From positions 1 to 6,282 of the forward strand of contig CAILKC010000820.1 in NCBI GenBank assembly GCA_903834675.1: DNA of 6,282 bases, written 5' to 3'. Source of the DNA: an uncultured Victivallales bacterium (GTDB lineage Bacteria; Verrucomicrobiota; Lentisphaeria; Oligosphaerales; JAFGRS01). A program made the position numbers and the translations under genes. Numbering within the stretch: the stretch's first letter is position 1; each line of letters starts with the position of its first letter. The notes below the pieces were generated by a model, which made no database searches, had not been told where the DNA came from, and worked only from the letters and a program-made list of their open reading frames with translations. Positions 1 to 5,972 of the stretch are shown in pieces.

Positions 1-62
1 TACACTATGCCGTCTGGCCTCCAGCGCTTGACGGCCAGGTTCAGACACCAGGAGAGACGCCC
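1..62 (+). other. Leader of the isomerase gene, possibly with the tail of an upstream gene
   Basis: This short edge segment has no start-to-stop gene of its own. Two forward frames could be the end of an upstream gene. One is open from base 1 and stops with TGA at 64-66, overlapping the isomerase ATG as ATGA. The other stops with TGA at 29-31, leaving about 30 bp before the isomerase. The frame of the isomerase itself is also open to the window edge, so an earlier start outside the window cannot be excluded. Too little is visible to choose between these. Confidence 0.3.
50..56 (+). promoter_or_regulatory. Ribosome-binding site of the isomerase gene
   Basis: AGGAGAG lies 6 nt before the ATG at 63. 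This near-ideal Shine-Dalgarno sequence and spacing supports that start over any earlier in-frame codon. Confidence 0.8.
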
Positions 63-899
63 ATGACGTTGACCTTCGGCTGTAACACGCTCTACCCTCG
101 CGGGAGGTTGCCCGGCGCGGTCGAGGTTTTCGACCTCGGCGCCCACCGCGAAGCGTTGCGCAACATCCGTGATGCCGGCCTTGACGGCTGCGAATTCTCG
201 CATTTCCAGCACCTGACGCCCGTCGACCAGGAGAAGCTGCGCGAAGTCTGTTCCTGCCTGGGGCTGACCCCTTGGTCGGCGCACTCGTGGCAAGTGCTGC
301 CGGCCGACCCGGAGCAGGTTGACGGCGCGCTTCCGGCGCTGAAGACCAGCATCGAAGGGGCCGCCCGGTTGGGCGTCCGCGTGCTGGTCGTGCATGCGGC
401 TGGCTGCGCCCCGGAGCGCTATCCGCAGCGCGCCGCGGCGCTGGCTCGTTCCCTGGGCTTGTTGTCCCCCCAGGCGCAGTCCGTCGGCCTCACCGTGGCC
501 GTCGAGAACTGTGCCGACCGCCGGGACCTGGAGTTCCTGGCCGAGACGCTGGCGGGGCTTGACCTGCCCGCGGTCGGTTTCAACATCGATACGGGTCATG
601 CCGTCTTGGGCGGGATGAAGCCGGCCGAGGCCATCGGGATCATGGGCAAGCGCCTGGCCACCACGCATCTGCAAGACAACTTCGGCCAGCGCGACGACCA
701 CCTGCCACCCGGGCGTGGCACCATCGCCTGGGAGGCGGTCCGCGACGCTCTGCGCCAGGTGGGTTACGGCGGCATGCTGATGGTGGAGATCTCCGACTGC
801 CCACCTGGCCGCGAACCCGAGCCGGTCAAGGACACGCGGGCGGCGGCGGACTACCTCAAGACCCTGTTCGGCGTGCCGCTCAAGCAAGCGTCGGCCTGA
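63..899 (+). CDS. Sugar phosphate isomerase/epimerase (xylose isomerase-like TIM barrel)
   Basis: This 278-residue protein has the single-domain TIM-barrel fold of the AP-endonuclease-2/xylose-isomerase-like family, whose members isomerise or epimerise sugars, keto-sugars, inosose or hydroxypyruvate using a divalent metal. The expected barrel-strand motifs appear in order: CEFS with E44, SAHSW with H74, VLVVHAAG with H111, VAVEN with E148, NIDTGH with D176 and H179, THLQDN with H202, DDHLPPGRG with H213, and MVEIS with E242. E148, D176, H202 or H213, and E242 are the likely metal ligands by family analogy. The PGRG segment followed by a W-x-x-V helix is typical of the family. There is no signal peptide, so it should be cytosolic. 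The length is normal and the start has a strong ribosome-binding site. It converges on the dgoK-dgoA genes, suggesting sugar catabolism, but the substrate is unknown. A hydroxypyruvate isomerase or tagatose/psicose epimerase relative is possible. Confidence 0.9.
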   Translation: MTLTFGCNTLYPRGRLPGAVEVFDLGAHREALRNIRDAGLDGCEFSHFQHLTPVDQEKLREVCSCLGLTPWSAHSWQVLPADPEQVDGALPALKTSIEGAARLGVRVLVVHAAGCAPERYPQRAAALARSLGLLSPQAQSVGLTVAVENCADRRDLEFLAETLAGLDLPAVGFNIDTGHAVLGGMKPAEAIGIMGKRLATTHLQDNFGQRDDHLPPGRGTIAWEAVRDALRQVGYGGMLMVEISDCPPGREPEPVKDTRAAADYLKTLFGVPLKQASA

Positions 900-919
900 G
901 AGTCTGGTCGTGCTTCTGG

Positions 920-954
920 ACCGCCCGCGACCTCCCGGGCAGTGGCAGGGCGGT
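920..954. terminator. Candidate hairpin downstream of the isomerase gene
   Basis: ACCGCCC (920-926) pairs perfectly with GGGCGGT (948-954) across a 21-nt loop, and the bases TTCATT follow. It starts about 20 bp after the isomerase stop, where a terminator would be expected. The long loop and broken T-run make it weak as an intrinsic terminator. Confidence 0.35.
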
Positions 955-990
955 TTCATTCTCCCGCGCCAGCGCTTGCGGTTCGGGGTC

Positions 991-1007
991 CCGCCTTCAT
1001 GAGGCGG
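991..1007. terminator. Perfect 6-bp hairpin in the convergent gap
   Basis: CCGCCT (991-996) and AGGCGG (1002-1007) form a perfect stem closed by a 5-nt loop TCATG. TCTTAGGG follows on the plus strand, so there is no proper T-run. It may contribute to termination between the converging genes, or be part of a larger structured element with the palindromes that follow. Confidence 0.35.
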
Positions 1008-1023
1008 TCTTAGGGTGGGTGGA

Positions 1024-1073
1024 TTCCGGCTTCCGCCCTGCGGGCGGCCCAGCCTGTGGCTGGAAAGCCGGGA
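1024..1073. repeat. T-shaped (three-way junction) palindromic element
   Basis: An outer stem pairs 1024-1032 with 1065-1073: 9 bp including one G-T pair, with 7 contiguous perfect pairs at 1026-1032/1065-1071. Inside it sit two perfect 6-bp hairpins. CCGCCC/GGGCGG (1033-1047) has the loop TGC, and CCAGCC/GGCTGG (1049-1063) has the loop TGT. Only bases 1048 and 1064 are unpaired at the junction, so nearly every base is accounted for. The same fold is available to either DNA strand or to RNA from either direction. It could be a bidirectional terminator without a U-run, a dispersed palindromic repeat of the genome, or a protein-recognised DNA structure. The pairing is seen directly; the function is unknown. 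Confidence 0.6.
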
Positions 1074-1175
1074 CACCGAACCGGGCCGACCTCGCCAGCG
1101 GCCATCCAAGACACGCCCGCCGATCTCGAAACAGCCCTGGGGCAGTGGTCGCGGAACGCGGCCGCTTCATTCACT

Positions 1176-1838
1176 TCAACTGCCTGCGGCGGAGCGGGTT
1201 TCAAACACCTGACGGAAGCGCCCGATGCGCTCACGTAGCCAGGCCCAGTCGCGCTGCTGGAGGCGCTCCCGCTCAAACAGCGGTTCGCCGATGCCAAAGC
1301 CGTCCGCCCCGGCCTCCAGGAACGCCTCGATATTCTGCAGGCCAATGCCGCCCGTGGGCAGTAGCGGAATGTGTCCCAACGGCGCCTTGATGGCCTTGAC
1401 GTAGGCCGGCCCCAGGGCCCCGGCCGGAAAGAGCTTGACCAGGGTTGCACCGGCCCGCCACGCCGCCAGCACTTCGGTCGGGGTCAGGGCTCCCGGAAAC
1501 AGCGCCACGCCGGCGGCACGCCCCACGGACATCATGCCGGCATCGAGCCCGGGGCTGACCAGAAACTGCGCCCCAGCGGCCAAGGCCTGCCGCGCGTCTT
1601 CGGCATCCAGCACCGTCCCGGCGCCCACCGCCAGTGCCGTCCCGAGGGCCTGCCGCAGGTTACGGATCTGCTCCAGCGCCCCGGGGCTATTCAGGGTCAC
1701 CTCGATGGCCGCCAGGCCGGCGGCGGCGGCCACCTGGCCGATCTCGGCGGTCAGTTCCGGCTCAAACCCCCGCAGAATGCCGACCACCGGAAAAGCGGCA
1801 AAACGCTCCGACAGAATGGGCTGAGCCGCAGGCTGCAT
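1176..1838 (-). CDS. dgoA: 2-dehydro-3-deoxy-6-phosphogalactonate (KDPGal/KDPG) aldolase
   Basis: This 220-residue class I aldolase of the KDPG/KHG family cleaves a 2-keto-3-deoxy-6-phospho-sugar acid into pyruvate and glyceraldehyde-3-phosphate in the cytosol. The family motifs are all present: VVGILRG with R23 (substrate carboxylate/phosphate binding), IEVTLNS with the general acid-base E46, VGAGTV at 71-76, FLVSPG at 92-97, PGALTPTE at 115-122, VKLFPA with the Schiff-base lysine K135, PTGGI at 161-165 for phosphate binding, and GIGEPLF near 182-188. The length is slightly above the usual 200-215, with a short extra C-terminal tail. Sequence alone does not separate DgoA (galacto) from Eda (gluco) specificity; the adjacent DgoK 58 bp upstream argues for DgoA. 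It is the last gene of the minus-strand train. AGGAAGG at 1848-1854 is a plausible ribosome-binding site, 9 nt from the ATG. Confidence 0.88.
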   Translation of the reverse strand: MQPAAQPILSERFAAFPVVGILRGFEPELTAEIGQVAAAAGLAAIEVTLNSPGALEQIRNLRQALGTALAVGAGTVLDAEDARQALAAGAQFLVSPGLDAGMMSVGRAAGVALFPGALTPTEVLAAWRAGATLVKLFPAGALGPAYVKAIKAPLGHIPLLPTGGIGLQNIEAFLEAGADGFGIGEPLFERERLQQRDWAWLRERIGRFRQVFETRSAAGS

Positions 1839-1847
1839 AGGGTCCCG

Positions 1848-1854
1848 CCTTCCT
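1848..1854 (-). promoter_or_regulatory. Ribosome-binding site of the aldolase gene
   Basis: On the minus strand AGGAAGG ends 9 nt before the ATG at 1838. An ATG further upstream (1860-1858) is out of frame with the aldolase. The 58-bp gap to dgoK (1839-1896) also has a small inverted repeat, GTCTC (1862-1866) with GAGAC (1875-1879), which looks too weak to terminate transcription. Confidence 0.55.
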
Positions 1855-1896
1855 CTTCATGGTCTCGCTGGCATGAGACACGACCGCGATCTTCGT

Positions 1897-2868
1897 TCAG
1901 GGCTCACGCGAAGCCCGCGCCGTCAGCAGCGTCTGGTGACCCACGGCCGAACACGCCGCCGCCACCGCGGGTGGGACCACGCTCAGCGTACAGCCCAGGT
2001 CGAGGCTCTGAATCACGGCGGCGTAAAGAGCGCTGGTCCGCTCCCCGGCGCTGAGCAGCAGGGGCGGCGTGCCCGCCTGCGGGAAGCCGGCGAACTCTGC
2101 CCCGATCAGGATGCCGTTCAGGAAGGCATCCGCCGCCGCCGGGGCCAGGCCGTGCAGCAAGGCCGCCGTCCGCACCCGAAACAGCGCCGCCGCCAGCCCC
2201 AGGTCGCGTCCCACCGCGACCCCGGCCCGGAGGGCGTCCACGTCCAGGGACGGCGCGGCGCCCGCGGCCGGGGGCAGGCTGTGGCGTAGTACGCTGTACT
2301 GTCGCAACAAGGCGTAGAGTTCGCCGGTCATGAAGGTGCGAAAGCCGCAGACCTGCCCGTCGTGCAGGCGGACGTGCTTGCAGTGTGTGCCCGGCAGGAT
2401 CACCGTGCCCCGGCCGACCGGGAACGCGGCTCGCCAGCCCTCCCAGCCCGCCAGCCCCAGCAGTTCGCACTCCTCGCCGCGCAGCACATCCTCGCCGTCG
2501 CTGAGGCCCGAGACCAGGAGGACCTCTCGCCCCCCAGGCAGGCGCGCCACGGCCGTGGTCAGGCCGCTGCCATCCAGAGGCAAGGGCGTGTGGGCGTAGG
2601 GCAGCTCGATCCAGCCGTGAGCGCTGGTGACCATACCCGAGGCCACCACCGGGCAGGTCGCCCAGGCGCCATCGGGGTCCAGCGCGGCGATTTCAGCGTC
2701 CAGGCAGCGCGCGAACTCCGCCGCCCGCAGCGCTGCGGAGGCTCCGGGGGGCAGCAGGGTCGAACTACCGGCCGCGGAGCGCCGTTCGCCGACGATGCGG
2801 CCCGTCTTCCCGTCCACCAGACGCAGTCGGAACGAACTGCTGCCCCAATCGCAACTGATGAAGAGCAT
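1897..2868 (-). CDS. dgoK: 2-dehydro-3-deoxygalactonokinase
   Basis: DgoK phosphorylates 2-keto-3-deoxygalactonate with ATP at C6, the step before DgoA in the DeLey-Doudoroff (galactonate) pathway, in the cytosol. Counting from the ATG at 2868 (323 residues), the family motifs are: DWGSSSFRLRL at 7-17, the N-terminal phosphate-binding motif of this ASKHA-fold kinase; LRGEECELLG at 129-138; PGTHCKHV at 159-166; FRTFMTGELYALL at 176-188; LNGILIGAEF at 250-259; and LLLSAGE at 270-276. All match the layout of E. coli DgoK as I recall it (about 292 residues); the excess is spread over loops and the C-terminus. An ATG two codons upstream (2874) is in frame, but the Shine-Dalgarno GGGGAG abuts it, while the ATG at 2868 has 6-nt spacing and is preferred. 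It follows the RND pump by a few bases and precedes the aldolase. Galactonate dehydratase and a sugar transporter are not in the window. Confidence 0.92.
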   Translation of the reverse strand: MLFISCDWGSSSFRLRLVDGKTGRIVGERRSAAGSSTLLPPGASAALRAAEFARCLDAEIAALDPDGAWATCPVVASGMVTSAHGWIELPYAHTPLPLDGSGLTTAVARLPGGREVLLVSGLSDGEDVLRGEECELLGLAGWEGWRAAFPVGRGTVILPGTHCKHVRLHDGQVCGFRTFMTGELYALLRQYSVLRHSLPPAAGAAPSLDVDALRAGVAVGRDLGLAAALFRVRTAALLHGLAPAAADAFLNGILIGAEFAGFPQAGTPPLLLSAGERTSALYAAVIQSLDLGCTLSVVPPAVAAACSAVGHQTLLTARASREP

Positions 2869-2874
2869 CGCCAT

Positions 2875-2880
2875 CTCCCC
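2875..2880 (-). promoter_or_regulatory. Ribosome-binding site of dgoK overlapping the pump stop codon
   Basis: GGGGAG on the minus strand begins with the last base of the pump's TAG stop (2882-2880). It directly abuts the ATG at 2874, which is too close to serve it, and lies 6 nt from the in-frame ATG at 2868. This decides the likely start and points to translational coupling of dgoK to the pump gene. Confidence 0.65.
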
Positions 2881-5800
2881 TATCCGCGGTCCGCCACCGC
2901 CAGGTCGACTCTGGCCCGCTTGAAGCGCGCGCGCATCGCCTCCATCCAGACGTAGAAGACGGGGGTGACGTAGAGGGTCAGGAGCTGCGAGAAGAGCAAG
3001 CCGCCGACCACTGCCAGCCCCAACGGCCGACGCGCCTCGGCGCCGGCACCATAGCCCAGCGCGATGGGCAGCCCGGCCATGAGCGCGGCGGTCGTGGTCA
3101 TCATGATCGGCCGGAAACGCACCAGGCAGGCCGACACCATGGCATCCTGTGGCGTCATCCCCTCGTCGCGCTGCGCCGCGATGGCGAAGTCAATCATCAT
3201 AATGCCGTTCTTCTTGACGATCCCGACCAGCATGATGATGCCGACGAAGGCGTAGAGGGAGAGTTCGACCTTGAACAGGGCCAGGGTCAGGAGCGCCCCC
3301 AGTCCGGCAAAGGGCAACGCCGTGAGGATGGTGACCGGGTGAATGAAGCTCTCGTAGAGAATGCCGAGCACGATGTAGATAATGACGATGGTCATGATCA
3401 AGAGTGTGCCCATGCCCTGCATGGAGCGCTGGAAGGCTTGGGCGGTGCCCTGGAAGCTGGTGCTGATGGTCGCGGGCGTCTTCGCTCCCACCCGGTCCTC
3501 GATGGCCGCCACCGCCTGCCCGAGCGCCGCGCCGGGCTTGAGGTTGAAGGACAGAGTGACTGACGGGAGTTGCCCGGAGTGATTCACCGAGAGCGGACCG
3601 GCCTCCGGGTTGATCCGCACCAGCTCACTCAGCGCCACCAGTCGGCCCGTGGCCGAGCGCACGTACAGATAGTTGAGCGAATCGCGGTTGGCCTGGTACT
3701 CGGGCAAGAGGTCGAGCATGACCTTGTACTGGTTATCCGGCGCGTAGATGGTGGAGACCTGGCGCGGGCCGAAGGCGCTGTACAAGGCATTCTCGACCTG
3801 GGCGGCGGAGACCTTCATGGAGGAGGCCCGGTCACGATCGATGGTGATGTTGAGCTGCGGGTTGGCGATCTGCAGGTCGCTGCTGACGTCCTGGAGTTCC
3901 GGCAGCGCCGCGAGCTCGGTCTCGCAGGTTTTGGCGAAGATGTACAAGGCATCGATATCGGAGCCTTGCAGGGTGTACTGGTACTGGCCTTTGCCAGCGC
4001 GAGCCCCGATCTGGATGGCTGGCGGGTTCTGCAGGAACACCCGCATCCCCGGGACGGCGGCGAGCTTACCGCGCAGGCCCTGAATCACCTGGTCCGCCGA
4101 GAGCTTGCGTTCGCGCCGGGGTTTGAGTCGGATAAAATCGCCACCGGTGTTGTTGCCGCCCATGCGACCGCCGCCGCCAGCGCGGCCCATGAAGGCCTCG
4201 ATGTTCGGATCCTGCTGGAGGATCTTGTCGACGGCCTCCTGATGCTGCACCAGCGCCGCGAACGAGATGCCCTGCGCCGCCTCGGTCGTGGCGTTGATCC
4301 GGCCCCGGTCTTCAATCGGAAGAAAGCCCTTGGGGATGGTCTTGAAGAGGTAAGCCGTCCCCCACAGCACCCCCAGCGAGCCGAGCAGGACCACGCCCCA
4401 GTGCCGCACCGTCCCACGCAGGGTGTATTCGTAGAACCGCAGGACAAAGCCGCGACGGACGGCCGCGCCCGGGTGATGTGCGTGGGGTCGCAGGAAGCGG
4501 CTGCTAAGCATGGGCACGAGGGTCAACGAGACCACGCCGGAAACCAGCACGGCCACCCCGATGGTCACCGCGAATTCACGGAAGAGCTTACCGACGATCC
4601 CGCCCATAAACAGCACCGGGATGAAGACCGCGGCCAGGGAGAGGGTCATGGACAAGATGGTGAAGGCGATTTCGCGCGAACCATCGAGCGAGGCCTGGAA
4701 CACGGTCTTGCCCTGTTCCGTGTGCCGCCAGATGTTCTCGAGCATGACGATGGCATCGTCCACCACGAAGCCGATGGAGAGGGTCAGCGCCATGAGCGAG
4801 AGATTGTCCAGGCTGTACCCCAGCAGGTACATGATGGCAAAGGTGCCGACGATGGAGAGCGGCAGCGTGATGCTGGGGATGATGGTAGCGCGGAGGTTGC
4901 GCAGAAACAGGAAGATCACCAGGACCACCAGGCCCAGGGTGAGCAGCATGGTGAACTGCACATCTTCCACCGACGCTTCGATCGATTCCGAGCCGTCGAA
5001 GAGCAGGTCCAGGGAGACCGAGGCCGGCAGTTGGCCGCGGAAGGTCGGCAACAAGGCCTTCACCGCCTTGGCCACCGCCACCGTGTTGGTGCCCGGCTGG
5101 CGCTGCACGGCCAGGATGATGGCCCGCTGGCGCTGGTCGCGGGTACAGAACCAGGCGGCGACCTTGTCGTTCTCGACACTGTCATCGATGCGGGCCACAT
5201 CCTCGAGGCGGACCGGGGCCCCATTGCGGTAGGCGATAACGATGGGCCGGTATTCGGCCGCCTTCAGCAATTGGCCTTCGGTCTGGATGGTAAAGGCCTG
5301 GAAGCGTCCATCCAGCGCCCCGGTGGGCAGGTTGACGTTGGCGTTTTCGATAGCGGTCTGGACTTCGTCGATGCCGATGCCGCGAGAGGCCAGCGCGCGG
5401 GGATCGACATGGATGCGCACCGCGTATTTCTGCGAGCCATAGACCTGCACCTGGGCCACGCCACTGACCGTCGAGATGCGTTGCCCGAGCAGGGTCTGGG
5501 CCAGGTTGTCGAGCACCGACAACGGCTGCGTGGGACTGGTGAGCACCAGATAGAGGATGGGCTGGTCGGCGGGATTCGACTTGCTGTAGGTCGGCGGGGT
5601 TGGCATGTCCGGCGGCAGTTGACGCAAGGTCTGGGCGATGGCCGCCTGGACGTCCTGCGCGGCGGCATCGATATCCCGGTCCAGGGCAAACTGCAGGGTG
5701 ATCTGCGTACTGCCCTGCGAACTCGAGGAGGTCATCGAGTCCAGGCCGGAGATGGTGGTGAACTGCTTTTCCAGCGGCGTGGCCACGGCCGACGCCATGG

Positions 5801-5972
5801 TCTCCGGGCTGGCACCCGGCAGACCGGCCGAGACGGAGATGGTGGGGAAGTCGACCGTCGGCAAATCGCTGACCGGCAGTAGTGGGTAGGCCATCAGCCC
5901 GAACAGCAGGATGCCCAGAGTCACCAGGGTGGTCATGACCGGGCGACGGATGAACAGTTCAGAGAGATTCAT
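2880..5972 (-). CDS. RND multidrug efflux pump, inner-membrane subunit (MdtB/MdtC type)
   Basis: This 1030-residue inner-membrane proton/drug antiporter of the AcrB/HAE1 family is full length (MdtB and MdtC are about 1025-1040). It would pair with the upstream adaptor and a TolC-like channel to expel drugs or other amphiphiles. The start FIRRPVMTTL precedes TM1 (about 12-30). A large periplasmic porter/docking loop follows (about 31-338), then TM2-6 (about 339-492), TM7 (about 525-545), the second periplasmic loop (about 547-852) and TM8-12 (about 853-1007). Proton-relay residues are D405 and D406 in GFVVDDAIVMLEN (TM4), K921 in GIVKKNGIMMIDF (TM10) and T959 in RPIMMTT (TM11). The KKN form of the TM10 motif is typical of MdtB/MdtC rather than AcrB. 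A glycine-rich stretch, GGGGRMGGNNTGG (600-612), lies in the second loop. Only one RND subunit gene follows the adaptor, so a homotrimer is likely. GAGGGGG about 10 nt upstream may be the ribosome-binding site, inside the adaptor's 3' end. Confidence 0.95.
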   Translation of the reverse strand: MNLSELFIRRPVMTTLVTLGILLFGLMAYPLLPVSDLPTVDFPTISVSAGLPGASPETMASAVATPLEKQFTTISGLDSMTSSSSQGSTQITLQFALDRDIDAAAQDVQAAIAQTLRQLPPDMPTPPTYSKSNPADQPILYLVLTSPTQPLSVLDNLAQTLLGQRISTVSGVAQVQVYGSQKYAVRIHVDPRALASRGIGIDEVQTAIENANVNLPTGALDGRFQAFTIQTEGQLLKAAEYRPIVIAYRNGAPVRLEDVARIDDSVENDKVAAWFCTRDQRQRAIILAVQRQPGTNTVAVAKAVKALLPTFRGQLPASVSLDLLFDGSESIEASVEDVQFTMLLTLGLVVLVIFLFLRNLRATIIPSITLPLSIVGTFAIMYLLGYSLDNLSLMALTLSIGFVVDDAIVMLENIWRHTEQGKTVFQASLDGSREIAFTILSMTLSLAAVFIPVLFMGGIVGKLFREFAVTIGVAVLVSGVVSLTLVPMLSSRFLRPHAHHPGAAVRRGFVLRFYEYTLRGTVRHWGVVLLGSLGVLWGTAYLFKTIPKGFLPIEDRGRINATTEAAQGISFAALVQHQEAVDKILQQDPNIEAFMGRAGGGGRMGGNNTGGDFIRLKPRRERKLSADQVIQGLRGKLAAVPGMRVFLQNPPAIQIGARAGKGQYQYTLQGSDIDALYIFAKTCETELAALPELQDVSSDLQIANPQLNITIDRDRASSMKVSAAQVENALYSAFGPRQVSTIYAPDNQYKVMLDLLPEYQANRDSLNYLYVRSATGRLVALSELVRINPEAGPLSVNHSGQLPSVTLSFNLKPGAALGQAVAAIEDRVGAKTPATISTSFQGTAQAFQRSMQGMGTLLIMTIVIIYIVLGILYESFIHPVTILTALPFAGLGALLTLALFKVELSLYAFVGIIMLVGIVKKNGIMMIDFAIAAQRDEGMTPQDAMVSACLVRFRPIMMTTTAALMAGLPIALGYGAGAEARRPLGLAVVGGLLFSQLLTLYVTPVFYVWMEAMRARFKRARVDLAVADRG

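Larger units (their letters stand above)
900..1175. other. Convergent intergenic region rich in inverted repeats
   Basis: This 276-bp gap lies between the 3' ends of the plus-strand isomerase and the minus-strand aldolase. I see no credible gene in it: the open frames are short and lack ribosome-binding sites or recognisable protein. It holds a series of perfect or near-perfect inverted repeats between 920 and 1073, listed separately. The part from 1074 to 1175 has only weak palindromes, such as CGCG-GAA-CGCG at 1150-1160. The position suggests transcription termination for both converging units, but no run of T follows any hairpin on either strand. Confidence 0.7.

Noticed and set aside
28..56. 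TTGACG at 28-33 as a -35 promoter box for the isomerase
   Set aside because: At the right spacing there is only the GC-rich ribosome-binding region and no -10-like TATAAT sequence.
1010..1450. Small open frames overlapping the aldolase 3' end and the gap, on both strands
   Set aside because: They overlap the well-supported aldolase in other frames, have no ribosome-binding sites and show no recognisable domain.
986..1852. Shared 13-mer GGGTCCCGCCTTC at 986-998 and 1840-1852
   Set aside because: Two short copies in GC-rich DNA, one in the gap and one over the aldolase ribosome-binding site, without extended flanking similarity. Probably coincidence.
2288..2300. AGTAC-GCT-GTACT inverted repeat
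   Set aside because: It is a short 5-bp stem inside the dgoK coding sequence with no sign of function.
3570..5882. Very long plus-strand open frame opposite the RND pump
   Set aside because: It is the antisense shadow of a clear full-length pump gene. GC-rich codon bias removes stops from the opposite strand. The product is an improbable run of G, R, H, D and Q residues with no membrane or domain pattern.
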